This document shows positions 1 through 8,354 of a stretch of DNA of 64,000 nt, piece after piece. The stretch covers positions 40,780 to 104,779 of the forward strand of contig JAFKKV010000036.1 in assembly GCA_017304475.1 (NCBI GenBank). Direction: 5' to 3'. The stretch's first letter is position 1; each line of letters opens with the position of its first letter. The notes below the pieces were generated by a model that was given only the letters and a program-made list of their open reading frames with translations, was not told where the DNA came from and did no database searches. This stretch comes from Hyphomicrobiales bacterium. Lineage in GTDB: Bacteria; Pseudomonadota; Alphaproteobacteria; Rhizobiales; Phreatobacteraceae. Position numbers and translations under genes: made by a program.

Positions 1-71
1 GCGAAACTGCCGAGCTCGATGCCGGTGACGAAGCTGCGGAGAACGTCGAGGTCGAAGGTGATCCGGCGCAT
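1..71 (-). CDS. LysR-family regulator, N-terminal fragment cut by window edge
   Basis: The minus strand from an ATG at 71 reads MRRITFDLDVLRSFVTGIEL and continues off the window. This is the usual opening of a LysR-type winged helix-turn-helix, in which a short 'FDLDxLRSFV' stretch precedes helix 1. Only 23 codons are visible, so effector domain and subfamily are unknown. It is divergent from the tautomerase gene at 199, with a 127-bp gap, the classical arrangement for a LysR regulator and its target. The ATG at 76 is out of frame with this reading. The family call rests on a short match. Confidence 0.7.
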   Translation of the reverse strand, partial: MRRITFDLDVLRSFVTGIELGSF

Positions 72-86
72 GTCATCGTCCCGAAT

Positions 87-116
87 ATCAGGATTATCGA
101 TCCAAAATTTCCTGAT
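87..116. promoter_or_regulatory. candidate LysR operator, inverted repeat ATCAGGA-N16-TCCTGAT
   Basis: A 7-bp perfect inverted repeat (87-93 and 110-116) flanks an AT-rich core in the divergent spacer between the LysR start (71) and the tautomerase start (199). Position and dyad symmetry fit a regulator site. The sequence is short and the assignment is inference. Confidence 0.35.
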
Positions 117-198
117 TTTATGGATCATGTTGCGGCCTCATGATCGGTTCCGTCAAGCGCGCCGAAGCGCCTGGCCTGTCGCATCAGGAGGACGGCCC

Positions 199-624
199 AT
201 GCCGTTTGCACGCATCTCGCTTCTCAAGGGCAAGTCGCCGGACTATCTCGGGGCGCTTTCCGGCGGTCTTCATCAGGCACTGGTCGAGGCTTTCGACGTG
301 CCGCAAGACGACCGTTTCCAGGTGATCCATCAGCTCGCGCTAGGTGAATTGATCTTCGACCGGCATTATCTCGGTGGTCCGCGCTCGGATGATTTCGTGC
401 TGATCCAGATCACCGCCGGCCGGCTCCGCAGCACCGCGGTCAAACAGGCATTCTACCGGCGCCTGGTCACCTTGCTCGCCGAGGCACCGGGGCTTCGCCC
501 CGCCGATGTCATGGTGATCATCTCCACGACCCATGCCGACGAGTGGTCGTTCGGCGGTGGCGAGGCGCAGATGGTGGCAGCGAGCGATGCGCGCGCGGAG
601 GTTGGTCATGCGCAGCGGTCTTGA
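199..624 (+). CDS. tautomerase family protein (4-oxalocrotonate tautomerase superfamily)
   Basis: A 141-residue protein starting MPFARISLLKGKS. The proline that follows the initiator is the catalytic base of the tautomerase superfamily once Met is removed. The length is about twice the 60-residue 4-OT unit, as in the fused-subunit members, and the segments 'RFQVIHQ', 'IFDRHYLGG' and 'VMVIISTTHADEWSFGGG' are typical of a proteobacterial group often found beside LysR genes. The start at 199 was chosen because the upstream extension is not protein-like and Pro-1 must follow the Met; GGAGG at 188-192 serves as ribosome-binding site. The last 17 bp overlap the cupin gene, implying co-expression. 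The substrate is unknown. Confidence 0.85.
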   Translation: MPFARISLLKGKSPDYLGALSGGLHQALVEAFDVPQDDRFQVIHQLALGELIFDRHYLGGPRSDDFVLIQITAGRLRSTAVKQAFYRRLVTLLAEAPGLRPADVMVIISTTHADEWSFGGGEAQMVAASDARAEVGHAQRS

Positions 625-1069
625 CCGGGCGGAGCTGCCTTTCATCCGTGACGACGGCGCGGACGAAAAGCCGCGGGTGCCGCAAGCCATGACCATCATC
701 CGCGCAGGGAGCGCGATTGCCCGCGGCCCCGCGGCCATCGCCAGCGGGCCGTTCTGGGCCGAGACGCTGATCGCCAGTGCCGTCGACGGCGAACCCACCG
801 TGGTGCGCGCGACCTTCGAGCCGGGCGCGGCCACCCATTGGCACAGCCATCCACTCGGCCAGGTCCTCTACGTGCTGACCGGCGTCGGCCGCGTGCAGCG
901 CGAGGGTGGGGCGGTCGAGGAGGTGAGGAGCGGCGACTGCGTCTGGTTCGCAGCCGGCGAGCGCCATTGGCATGGCGCTTCGCCGGACAGCCTGTTCGCC
1001 TATGTCAGCATCCAGGGGATCAGGGACGGCACCGCCGCCCACTGGATGGAACCGGTCACCGGCGGATAG
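608..1069 (+). CDS. cupin-domain protein
   Basis: A 153-residue small-barrel protein with both cupin motifs: motif 1 'THWHSHPLGQVLYVLTGVG' supplies the metal-binding histidines, and motif 2 'GDCVWFAAGERHWHGA' the last one. Such proteins (carboxymuconolactone-associated cupins) are often paired with tautomerase, dehydrogenase or aldo-keto reductase genes. The start at 608 has a strong Shine-Dalgarno (GGAGGT, 5 bp upstream) and overlaps the tautomerase end; the in-frame ATG at 689 has none. The stop lies 3 bp from the convergent FkbM gene. It is probably a small-molecule enzyme or binding protein; no reaction can be assigned. Confidence 0.85.
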   Translation: MRSGLDRAELPFIRDDGADEKPRVPQAMTIIRAGSAIARGPAAIASGPFWAETLIASAVDGEPTVVRATFEPGAATHWHSHPLGQVLYVLTGVGRVQREGGAVEEVRSGDCVWFAAGERHWHGASPDSLFAYVSIQGIRDGTAAHWMEPVTGG

Positions 1070-1072
1070 GGC

Positions 1073-1801
1073 TCAAAGCGTGATCGCCGGCCGCCGGGTC
1101 ATCCGGGTGACATTCTTGCGCACCGCGAAGATCCGGCCATAGGCGTCGCCCTTCAGGTCCTGCCGGTAGCCGCGATAGTCGAGCAGCGGGTCCCAGGAAC
1201 ATTCCTCGTCGTGGAGGGTATCGAAGTCGGCGGCCAGGATGTCGCGGATCTGCGTGCGGTTCCTGCGGTTCTGGAATTCCAGCAGGACGAGCGAGGTCTT
1301 CGACAGGTCGAGATGGGAGAGGACGTCGCCTTCGCCGCCCTCGATGTCGATCTTGACCACGTCGGCCGAGGGCAGGCTCGCCGGATCGACCACGTCGACC
1401 TCGTAGGTCTCGGCCATATGGCCTTCGACGAAGGTGTCGCCGGAATAGGCGGCAAGGCCGGATTCGCCATCGCCGGCATAACGGCTGACGAAGGTGGCGC
1501 GCTTGTCGGGTCCGGGAAACAGGGCGGCGTTGACGATGGTGATGTCGCGCCGGCCCTCGGTGTTGCGCCGGAGATAGTCGAACGTACCGGGGTGCGGCTC
1601 GAACGATTTGACCGCGCTGCCCGGCCAGCGGGCGGAGGCCCAGAGCGCGAAGGAGCCGACATTGGCGCCGATATCGAGGATGTCGAGCCCGACGCCGTCA
1701 TAGTCGGCCTCGTATTCGCCTTCGAGCACGTCCTTGATGGCGAATTCCATCGGTTCCGGGCAGAGCACCATCATGGGAATGCGGGCGACATAACGATTCA
1801 A
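1073..1801 (-). CDS. FkbM-family SAM-dependent methyltransferase
   Basis: A 242-residue protein. Motif I of the SAM-binding Rossmann fold is 'LDILDIGANVGSFALWASARWP'; 'VKSFEPHPGTFDYLRRN' follows as the acidic-loop strand, and 'VDVVDPASLPSADVVKIDIEGGEGDVL' is the FkbM-type 'KIDIEGxE' block. FkbM enzymes O-methylate sugars or polyketides; the substrate here is not predictable. I place the start at a TTG at 1801 because AGGAGG lies 8 bp upstream and the sequence before it is not protein-like; internal ATGs at residues 9-10 are alternatives. It converges on the cupin gene with only 3 bp between stops, so no terminator separates them. Confidence 0.8.
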   Translation of the reverse strand: MNRYVARIPMMVLCPEPMEFAIKDVLEGEYEADYDGVGLDILDIGANVGSFALWASARWPGSAVKSFEPHPGTFDYLRRNTEGRRDITIVNAALFPGPDKRATFVSRYAGDGESGLAAYSGDTFVEGHMAETYEVDVVDPASLPSADVVKIDIEGGEGDVLSHLDLSKTSLVLLEFQNRRNRTQIRDILAADFDTLHDEECSWDPLLDYRGYRQDLKGDAYGRIFAVRKNVTRMTRRPAITL

Positions 1802-1934
1802 GGAAGGATCCTCCTGCGGGCCTGGAGCCGTGGCGCCTCGACGCAGCGGCATCATGGAGCAAGCTACCGCGCGACGCGCGCTTTTCCAGGGGCCGTGGCG
1901 GGATTGATCGCCAGGGGTGCCGCATGACGGCCGG

Positions 1935-2969
1935 TCATGCCACCTGGGAGCGCCAGGCGATGACACCCTCGGTGCGCGCCCGCACCTCGGGCGAGGCGAG
2001 GCAAGTGGCGACGGCCTCGTAACCCGGCGCGCCGGGCCAGGGCGCGACAAGGGTGGGCGGGCTGTGATTGGCGGGGCAGAAGATGATCGCCTCATCGGGG
2101 CCTGTGGCCGCCAGGTCGAGGATCGCGGAGGACCGGGTCAGCAGAAACAGCGGCCGTGCGCCGGGCCCGCGACGGCGCAGATGCGCGATCAGCGCCTCCT
2201 GGCTCGGCTGGTCCAGCCCTTGTTCCACCATGTCGACGACCAGAGCCGCCGGACCTTCGGATTCGAGGCCGACGAGCAAGGCGGTGAGGGCTTCGGAGAC
2301 GCGGGCGCCGTCCTCGACGAGCCAGGCCAGGGTCCGGTCGACCCGCGACGCGAGCGCTGCGTCGTCGACCAGCCGTGCCCGCATCGCCGCGCCGCCGTCG
2401 GCCAACCGTTCCAGGTCCAGGAAGGCGGCGTCGGGCAAGGTCTCGGCGATGCGCCGGGCGAGCCGCGTCTTGCCGCTGCCGAGCGGACCGATGATGTAGT
2501 TGAGCGGCCTGATGTCCCGGAGTTCGAACCGCTCGCCGCCCCAGGGCCAGGGCAGGTCGAAAGCGAGACCGAGGCCGGCGGCGGGCGCCAGCAGGCGTGC
2601 CAATTCTCCCGCGGCCGGCGCGCTGCCCTCAGCGAGGGCGGTCCGAAGGCTCTGGACCTTGTCGGCGACGCCGCCGAGTTCGCGGATCCGGCCCTGAATC
2701 ACGGCCTGGTGCGCGGCGAGCGCCGGTTCGAGATCCCGGGGGTCGCCCGCCAGCACCCGCGCCACCTGGGCAAGGCTCAGGCCGAGCGCACGGAGAGCGG
2801 CGATCTCGGCGGTCCGGGCCAGTTCATCGGGGCCATAGACCCGCCATCCGGCCGCGGTGCGGCCCGGCGTGACGAGGCCGTGCTGCTCGTAGAGGCGCAG
2901 GGCCTTGGCGGAAACGCCGAGCCGCCGTGCGGCCTCGGACGGGGACAGAAAACCGATGGAAGAGCTCAC
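1935..2969 (-). CDS. MerR-type DNA-binding domain fused to P-loop ATPase
   Basis: 344 residues. Positions 5-75 form a MerR winged helix ('SPSEAARRLGVSAKALRLYEQHGLV' followed by 'GWRVYGPDELARTAEIAALRALGLSL'), and about 76-125 the helical linker. Instead of a small effector pocket, residues 145-344 form an ATPase: Walker A GPLGSGKT at 161-168 and a Walker B-like 'AALVVDMVEQGLD' near 232-244, followed by 'PLFLLTRSS'. It resembles a reduced ABC/AAA-type nucleotide-binding domain, but no ABC signature is evident. The start is a GTG at 2969 with GAGGTGA just upstream, 11 bp from the phnN stop, so it is probably the last gene of the C-P lyase operon. A nucleotide-responsive regulator is plausible; the target is unknown. 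Confidence 0.75.
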   Translation of the reverse strand: MSSSIGFLSPSEAARRLGVSAKALRLYEQHGLVTPGRTAAGWRVYGPDELARTAEIAALRALGLSLAQVARVLAGDPRDLEPALAAHQAVIQGRIRELGGVADKVQSLRTALAEGSAPAAGELARLLAPAAGLGLAFDLPWPWGGERFELRDIRPLNYIIGPLGSGKTRLARRIAETLPDAAFLDLERLADGGAAMRARLVDDAALASRVDRTLAWLVEDGARVSEALTALLVGLESEGPAALVVDMVEQGLDQPSQEALIAHLRRRGPGARPLFLLTRSSAILDLAATGPDEAIIFCPANHSPPTLVAPWPGAPGYEAVATCLASPEVRARTEGVIAWRSQVA

Positions 2970-2980
2970 GAATCACCTCG

Positions 2981-3676
2981 CTATTCGCTGACCCCGGTGC
3001 TTATCGGGGCGGCCCCAGGGGCCGGGTCAAGCGGGCTTTCGTGATCGTCGGTCGCCGGCGGCCTAGCGTGCGGTGCCGGCCGCCTGTCGGATATCTCGAC
3101 AATATCGAGGAACTGCCGGATCGCACCTTCGACCGGGCCGTCATTGAGGATCGTCACGTCGGCGAGCGCGCTGGTCTCGACGAGGCGGGCGACCCGCGCC
3201 GCGGCGTCGCCGTCGGTTGCGCGGGCGCGCGCCGCCACCCGCGCCGCGAGCACCTCGGGCGGCGCGGTGATCTCGACGACGATCACCGCCTCGTAGCGCC
3301 GTCGGGCGGTCTCGACGACGCTGCGCGAGACGTTGCAGACGACCGTGCGGCCTTCGGTCAAGAGGTGATCGATGGCAATGGGAATGCCGTAGTCATGGCC
3401 ATGCGCCGACCAGGACAAGGCAAAGCCGCCGACCTTGGCGAGCGTCGCGAAGGTCGCGGCATCGACCTCGGCATTGGCTTCCGCCGCCGAGGGCGGCCGG
3501 GTGACGACCCGGCTCGGGAACAGCACGGCGTCGCCGCCGGCAAGCCGCCGGCGCGCCGCGTCGATCAAGGTGTCCTTGCCGGCGCCGCTCGGGCCGACGA
3601 CCAGCACGAGCCGGCCCGGCCCGATCCGGGCGGGCCTGCCGGCAGATGCGGGATCAAGCGCGCCGGTCATGGACAT
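2981..3676 (-). CDS. phnN: ribose 1,5-bisphosphate phosphokinase PhnN
   Basis: 231 residues. In the C-P lyase pathway PhnN phosphorylates ribose 1,5-bisphosphate to 5-phosphoribosyl-1-diphosphate (PRPP). A guanylate-kinase-like fold is indicated by the P-loop 'GPSGAGKDTL' near residues 29-38, 'FPSRVVTRPPSAAEAN' and 'GFALSWSAHGHDYGIP', which is diagnostic of PhnN. The C-terminal ~35 residues are Pro/His-rich and poorly conserved. The start ATG (3676) lies 2 bp after the phnM stop. It belongs to the minus-strand phnGHIJKLMN operon and is followed 11 bp later by the MerR-ATPase. Confidence 0.93.
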   Translation of the reverse strand: MSMTGALDPASAGRPARIGPGRLVLVVGPSGAGKDTLIDAARRRLAGGDAVLFPSRVVTRPPSAAEANAEVDAATFATLAKVGGFALSWSAHGHDYGIPIAIDHLLTEGRTVVCNVSRSVVETARRRYEAVIVVEITAPPEVLAARVAARARATDGDAAARVARLVETSALADVTILNDGPVEGAIRQFLDIVEISDRRPAPHARPPATDDHESPLDPAPGAAPISTGVSE

Positions 3677-3678
3677 GG

Positions 3679-4836
3679 TCAGGAGATCCTGAGGCCCGTG
3701 CGCCAGACCTGGCGCACCACCGGCTGGCTGCCGACAAGTGCCACGCGCACCAGATCGCCGCGCTTGCCGAGCGCGATCTCGCCGCGATCGGTCATGCCGG
3801 TCGCCTCCGCCGGCGTCTTGGACACCGTGCGGATCGCGCCGGGCAGGCCGCCGACCGCCGGCACGCCGGCGAGGCCGAAGGCGCCCTGGATCAGGCTGAT
3901 CGGCACATAGTCGGAGGACAGGATGTCGAGCACGCCGGCTTCCGCCAGCTCCACCGCCGAGACATTGCCGGAATGCGAGCCGCCACGGACGACGTTGGGC
4001 GCACCCATCAGCACGGAAATGCCGGCGGCGTGGGACGCGCGGGCTGCTTCCACCGTGGTCGGGAATTCGGCGATCGAGACCTGGTCGGCCAGCGATTCCG
4101 TGACATGCTCTTCCAGCGTGTCGTCATGGCTCGCCAGCGCGATCCGGCGCTCGTGGGCGAGCGCCACCAGGCCGCGCTTGTTCGGCTCGGCGATGATGGC
4201 GGAGCGCGCCTTGCGGGATTCGAACAGGGCGGTCAGTTCGTCCTCGGCGAGGCCGCTCTTGCCGCGATAATAGATCCGCTGCTTTTCCTCGTCGCGGAAC
4301 TGGCGCTGGCCGGGCGTGTGGTCCATCAGCGACATCAGGCGCACGTCGAAACGGGCGAGATAGTCGGCGGCCTCCTCGACCACGCCGCGCGACGGGATCT
4401 CGCAGCGCAGGTGGGTGTGGTGGTCGGCGCGCAGCAGCCCGGTCTTCTTGGCCGCCTCGATCGCTTCCGAGAGCTCGAGCAGCGCGTCCGATACGCCCGG
4501 ACGGTCGTCGTCGCGGCCGACCCGCAGGCTGTCGAACACCGTGGTGATGCCCGAGGCGGCGATCTGCGCGTCATAAGCGAAAACCGCCGAGAGCGGGTCC
4601 CAGTAGACCTTCGGTCGCGGCGCATAATGCGGCTCCAAGTGATCGGTGTGCAGTTCGACCAGGCCGGGAATGATCAGGTCGTCGCCGCAGTCGATGGCGT
4701 CGGGGCGCTGGCGGTCCTCCTCCAGCCCGACGATGTCGCCATGCTCGACGACGATGGTCGCCGCGACCTCGCGATCGGCGAGGACGACGCGGCGGGAAAA
4801 GAGCGAGGCGGAGCCCTTGTCGGTGGTTGCTCTCAT
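3679..4836 (-). CDS. phnM: alpha-D-ribose 1-methylphosphonate 5-triphosphate diphosphatase PhnM
   Basis: 385 residues. An amidohydrolase-fold enzyme that removes pyrophosphate from ribose 1-(alkylphosphonate) 5-triphosphate, giving the PhnJ substrate. Metal-site motifs are visible: 'PGLVELHTDHLEPHYAPRP' (strand-1 HxxH type), 'RADHHTHLRCE', 'LMSLMDHTPGQRQF', 'LASHDDT' and 'LSSDYVP'. The start was placed at the ATG at 4836 (MRATTDKG); the longer frame upstream runs into phnL and is low-complexity. The gap to phnL is 16 bp. Confidence 0.95.
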   Translation of the reverse strand: MRATTDKGSASLFSRRVVLADREVAATIVVEHGDIVGLEEDRQRPDAIDCGDDLIIPGLVELHTDHLEPHYAPRPKVYWDPLSAVFAYDAQIAASGITTVFDSLRVGRDDDRPGVSDALLELSEAIEAAKKTGLLRADHHTHLRCEIPSRGVVEEAADYLARFDVRLMSLMDHTPGQRQFRDEEKQRIYYRGKSGLAEDELTALFESRKARSAIIAEPNKRGLVALAHERRIALASHDDTLEEHVTESLADQVSIAEFPTTVEAARASHAAGISVLMGAPNVVRGGSHSGNVSAVELAEAGVLDILSSDYVPISLIQGAFGLAGVPAVGGLPGAIRTVSKTPAEATGMTDRGEIALGKRGDLVRVALVGSQPVVRQVWRTGLRIS

Positions 4837-4852
4837 GGTTGTCTCTGGCTCC

Positions 4853-5566
4853 TCATGCGGCACGTGCGGCGAATGTGGTGACGTCGACGATGCGGGTCGC
4901 GACCCGCTCACGGACGTCGTCGTCGTGGAAGATGCCGACGATCGCCGTGCCGTCGGCCTTCTTGGCATCGATCAGATCGACCACCGCGGCGCGGTTCCTG
5001 GCATCCAGCGAAGCGGTCGGTTCGTCAAGCAGCAGGATCGGATGATCGGCTATGAAACCGCGCGCGATGTTGACGCGCTGCTGCTCGCCGCCGGAGAAAG
5101 TCGAGGGCGGCAGCGACCAGAGCCGCTCGGGCACGTTGAGGCGGGTCAGCAGCGCCCGGGCGCGGGTCTCCGCTTCGTCGCGGTCGATGCCGAAGGCGAT
5201 GGCCGCTTCCGCCACCACGGCGAGCGCCGGCACGCGCGGAATGACCCGCAGGAACTGCGAGACGTAACCGACGGTGTGGCGGCGCAGCGCCAGGACGCGG
5301 CGCGGCGCGGCGGTCGCGATGTCGACGGTCTCGGGGGCGGCGCCGCCCTGGGCGACGATGCGGATGGCACCGGAATCGGTGCGGTAATTGCCGTAGATCA
5401 TTTTCAGGATCGACGACTTGCCGGCGCCCGAGGGGCCGCCGAGCACGATGCATTCGCCAGGGGCCACTTCGAGCGAGACGCCGCTGACGACGGGAATGGT
5501 CAGGCCGCCCTGCAGGTGCATGGTGAAGGTCTTGCCGACATTGTCGAGGGTCAGGATCGCGGTCAT
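4853..5566 (-). CDS. phnL: C-P lyase accessory ABC-type ATPase PhnL
   Basis: 237 residues. ABC ATPase fold with Walker A 'GGPSGAGKSSILKMIYGNYR', signature 'FSGGEQQRVNIARG' and Walker B 'ILLLDEPTASLD'. PhnL is required for C-P bond cleavage with PhnGHIJK rather than for transport; structures of the core complex show PhnK and PhnL dimers stacked on PhnJ. The ATG at 5566 is preferred over the GTG at 5581 because GAGGAG lies 6 bp upstream and overlaps the phnK stop region. Tight spacing indicates one transcript. Confidence 0.94.
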   Translation of the reverse strand: MTAILTLDNVGKTFTMHLQGGLTIPVVSGVSLEVAPGECIVLGGPSGAGKSSILKMIYGNYRTDSGAIRIVAQGGAAPETVDIATAAPRRVLALRRHTVGYVSQFLRVIPRVPALAVVAEAAIAFGIDRDEAETRARALLTRLNVPERLWSLPPSTFSGGEQQRVNIARGFIADHPILLLDEPTASLDARNRAAVVDLIDAKKADGTAIVGIFHDDDVRERVATRIVDVTTFAARAA

Positions 5567-5577
5567 GTCGACGCTCC

Positions 5578-6354
5578 TCACGGCTGCAGGATCGAGGAGA
5601 CGAGCAACTGAGTATAGGGTTCGCGCGGGTCGTCCAGCACCTGGTCGGTCAGGCCGGTCTCGATGGCACGCCCATCCTTCATCACCAGAATGCGGTGGGA
5701 CAGAAGCCGCGCCACGGCGAGATCGTGGGTGACGACGATTGCCGCGAGGCCCAGATCGGCCACCAGTCCGCGCACGAGATCGAGCAGGCGCGCCTGCACG
5801 GAAACGTCGAGGCCGCCGGTCGGCTCGTCCATGAAGACCAGGCGCGGATTGGTGACGAGGTTGCGGGCGATCTGCAGACGCTGGCGCATGCCGCCGGAAT
5901 AGGCCGTCGGCTTGTCGTCGATGCGGTCGGGATCGATCTCGACCCGGTCGAGCCAGGTCTCGGCCTCCTCGCGGATGCGGCCGTAGTGACGCCAGCCGAC
6001 CGCCATCAGCCGTTCGCCGACATTGGCGCCGGCGGAGACCCCCATGCGCAGGCCGGCGGCGGCGTCCTGGTGGACGAAACCCCAGTCAGTGCGGAACAGG
6101 AAGCGCCGCTCGGCCTCCGACAGCGAGACGATGTCGCGGGTGACGCCGTCGCGCATGGCATACATCACCCGGCCGGCCGAGGGCGCCATCTGGCCGGAGA
6201 GCAGTTTCAGGAGCGTCGACTTGCCCGAACCGGATTCGCCGACCACCGCCAGCACTTCGCCGGCATGGAGGTCGAACGAGACATCGCGGCAGCCGGTGCG
6301 CGCGCCGTAGAATTTCGACACGCTTTCGGCCGTCATCAGGGGGAGTTCGGTCAT
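5578..6354 (-). CDS. phnK: C-P lyase complex ATP-binding protein PhnK
   Basis: 258 residues. ABC ATPase related to oligopeptide transporter ATPases: Walker A 'GESGSGKSTLLKLLSGQM', signature 'YSGGMRQRLQIARN', Walker B 'RLVFMDEPTGGLD' and switch histidine 'VVTHDLAVARLL'. PhnK docks on PhnJ in the core complex, where ATP turnover drives complex remodelling. The start overlaps the phnJ stop by 4 bp (ATGA), indicating translational coupling. Confidence 0.94.
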   Translation of the reverse strand: MTELPLMTAESVSKFYGARTGCRDVSFDLHAGEVLAVVGESGSGKSTLLKLLSGQMAPSAGRVMYAMRDGVTRDIVSLSEAERRFLFRTDWGFVHQDAAAGLRMGVSAGANVGERLMAVGWRHYGRIREEAETWLDRVEIDPDRIDDKPTAYSGGMRQRLQIARNLVTNPRLVFMDEPTGGLDVSVQARLLDLVRGLVADLGLAAIVVTHDLAVARLLSHRILVMKDGRAIETGLTDQVLDDPREPYTQLLVSSILQP

Positions 6355-7238
6355 GACACTGCTCCCGAGATAGCCTTCGGTGCCTCACCGAGAAGCTCGC
6401 CGCGGTGGCCCTCGGCCCGGCGCTCCTCGCAATGGTCGGTATCGGAACAGACGAACATGCGGCCGCCGCGGTCGTCGGTGATGACCTCGTCCAGATAGGT
6501 GTGGCGCGCGCCGCAGAGGTCGCAGGGCCGGTCGAACTTGGTCGGCTCGAACGGATGGTCCTCGAAATCGAGCGACACCACGCTCGCATAAGGCGGCACC
6601 GCATAGATGCGCTTTTCGCGGCCGGCGCCGAACAGCTGCAGGGCGGCGCAGTCGTCCATTTTGGGATTGTCGAATTTCGGCGTCGGCGAGGGGTCCATGA
6701 CATAACGCCCCTCGACCTTCACCGGATAGGCATAGGTCGTGGCGATATGGCCGTGGGTGGCGATGTCCTCGTAGAGCTTCACATGCATGAGCCCGTAATC
6801 TTCCAGCGCATGCATGACGCGGGTTTCGGTCTCGCGCGGTTCCAGGAAGCGCAGCGGTTCCGGGATCGGCACCTGATAGACCAGCACCTGGTTGTCGGTG
6901 AGGGTCTTTTCCGGGATCCGGTGGCGGGTCTGGATGATGGTCGCATCCGCCGTCGCCGTTGTTGTCGCGACGTCGGAGGTCTTTTCGAAGAACTTGCGGA
7001 TCGATACCGCGTTGGTGGTGTCGTCGGCGCCCTGGTCGATCACCTTCAGGACGTCGTCGGCGCCGAGGATCGCCGCGGTCACCTGCACGCCGCCGGTGCC
7101 CCAGCCATAGGGCATGGGCATTTCGCGCGAGGCGAAGGGCACCTGATAGCCGGGAATGGCGATGGCCTTCAGGATGGCCCGGCGGATCATCCTTTTGGTC
7201 TGCTCGTCCAGATAGGCGAAATTATAGTGGGCGGTCAT
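6351..7238 (-). CDS. phnJ: carbon-phosphorus lyase, radical SAM subunit PhnJ
   Basis: 295 residues. PhnJ cleaves the C-P bond of 5-phosphoribosyl 1-alkylphosphonate, using an iron-sulfur cluster and SAM-derived radicals to give alkane plus the cyclic ribose phosphate. All key residues are visible: the radical-site glycine in 'AIPGYQVPF' (Gly30, Gly32 in E. coli numbering) and cysteines 239, 242, 264 and 270 in 'CDLC...CSDTDHC', the same spacing as E. coli C241/244/266/272, the last being the catalytic thiyl Cys. The enzyme therefore looks active. The start overlaps the phnI stop (ATGA). Confidence 0.96.
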   Translation of the reverse strand: MTAHYNFAYLDEQTKRMIRRAILKAIAIPGYQVPFASREMPMPYGWGTGGVQVTAAILGADDVLKVIDQGADDTTNAVSIRKFFEKTSDVATTTATADATIIQTRHRIPEKTLTDNQVLVYQVPIPEPLRFLEPRETETRVMHALEDYGLMHVKLYEDIATHGHIATTYAYPVKVEGRYVMDPSPTPKFDNPKMDDCAALQLFGAGREKRIYAVPPYASVVSLDFEDHPFEPTKFDRPCDLCGARHTYLDEVITDDRGGRMFVCSDTDHCEERRAEGHRGELLGEAPKAISGAVS

Positions 7239-8353
7239 TCCGCGGCATCCTTCAGATCAGGCGTTTCCTGCGGCGTCCTGGCTTCGCGTTCGGCGAGCTC
7301 CTGGCGCATCTTGCGGACCAGGCCGAGCTCGGCCTGGAAGTCGACATAGTGCGGCAGCTTCAGATGCTCGACGAAGCCGGTGGCCTGGACGTTGTCGGAA
7401 TGCATCAGCATGAATTCCTCGTCCTGGGCCGGCGCCGTGATCTCCTCGCCGAGCTCGCGGGCGCGCAGCGCCCGGTCGACCAGCGCCATGGCCATGGTCT
7501 TGCGCTCGCAATGGCCGAAGGCGAGGCCATAGCCGCGGGTGAAGCGCGGCGCCTCGGTGGACGAGCCCTTGAACTGGGTCACCATCTGGCATTCGGTGAT
7601 GGTGAGGTCGCCGAGCGGCACGGCGAAACCGACATCCTCGACTTCGAGCTCGATCTCGACCTCGCCGAGCCGGATCTCGCCGGCAAAAGGATGGGTGCGG
7701 CCATAACCGCGCTGGGTCGAATAGCCGAGCGCCAGCAGGAAACCCTCGTCGCCGCGCGCCAGGTTCTGCAGGCGCAGATCGCGGTCGGCGGGGAAATCCA
7801 GGGGTTCGCGGGTGAGATCGCCGACCGGCGCACCGGGCTCGGCCTGCGGGTTGCGCTCGATCAGGTCGTCCTGGCCGAGCAGGTCGGTGACCCGCGGCAT
7901 GGCGGCGTCGTCGGCCGGCGCGGTCGGCGGTTCGGCGACGGGGGCGCCGGCCTCCAGCAGGAAGTCGAGCAGGCGGTGGGTGTAGTCGAAGGTCGGTCCC
8001 AGAACCTGGCCGCCGGGCAGGTCCTTGAAGGTCGCCGAAACCCGCCGGCGCACCGCCATGTCGGCTGTGTCCACCGGCTCGCTTGCGCCGAAGCGCGGCA
8101 AGGTGGTGCGGAAGGCGCGGATCAGGAAGGCGGCCTCGACCAGATCGCCGCGCGCCTGCTTGATGGCGAGCGCCGCGAGATCGCGGTCGTAAAGCGAACC
8201 TTCGGTCATCACCCGGTCGACGGCGAGCGTCAGCTGCTCGCGGATCTGGGTCGGCGCCAGCTCGGGGATCGCGGGATCGCCGCGCCGCGCATGGGCGAGC
8301 AAAGCGTGTGCATTGTCGATGGCGCGTTCGCCGCCTTTGACTGCCACATACAT
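7235..8353 (-). CDS. phnI: C-P lyase core subunit PhnI
   Basis: 372 residues. PhnI is the nucleosidase-like subunit that, with PhnG, PhnH and PhnL, attaches the phosphonate to the ribose of ATP, releasing adenine. The N-terminus 'MYVAVKGGERAIDNAHALLA' and later 'MVTQFKGSSTEAPRFTRGYGLAFGHCERK' and 'MLMHSDNVQATGFVEHLKLPHYVDFQAEL' are hallmark PhnI blocks. The C-terminal extension past 'LAEREAR' is variable. The ATG lies 1 bp after the phnH stop. Confidence 0.96.
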   Translation of the reverse strand: MYVAVKGGERAIDNAHALLAHARRGDPAIPELAPTQIREQLTLAVDRVMTEGSLYDRDLAALAIKQARGDLVEAAFLIRAFRTTLPRFGASEPVDTADMAVRRRVSATFKDLPGGQVLGPTFDYTHRLLDFLLEAGAPVAEPPTAPADDAAMPRVTDLLGQDDLIERNPQAEPGAPVGDLTREPLDFPADRDLRLQNLARGDEGFLLALGYSTQRGYGRTHPFAGEIRLGEVEIELEVEDVGFAVPLGDLTITECQMVTQFKGSSTEAPRFTRGYGLAFGHCERKTMAMALVDRALRARELGEEITAPAQDEEFMLMHSDNVQATGFVEHLKLPHYVDFQAELGLVRKMRQELAEREARTPQETPDLKDAAE

Positions 8354-8354
8354 G

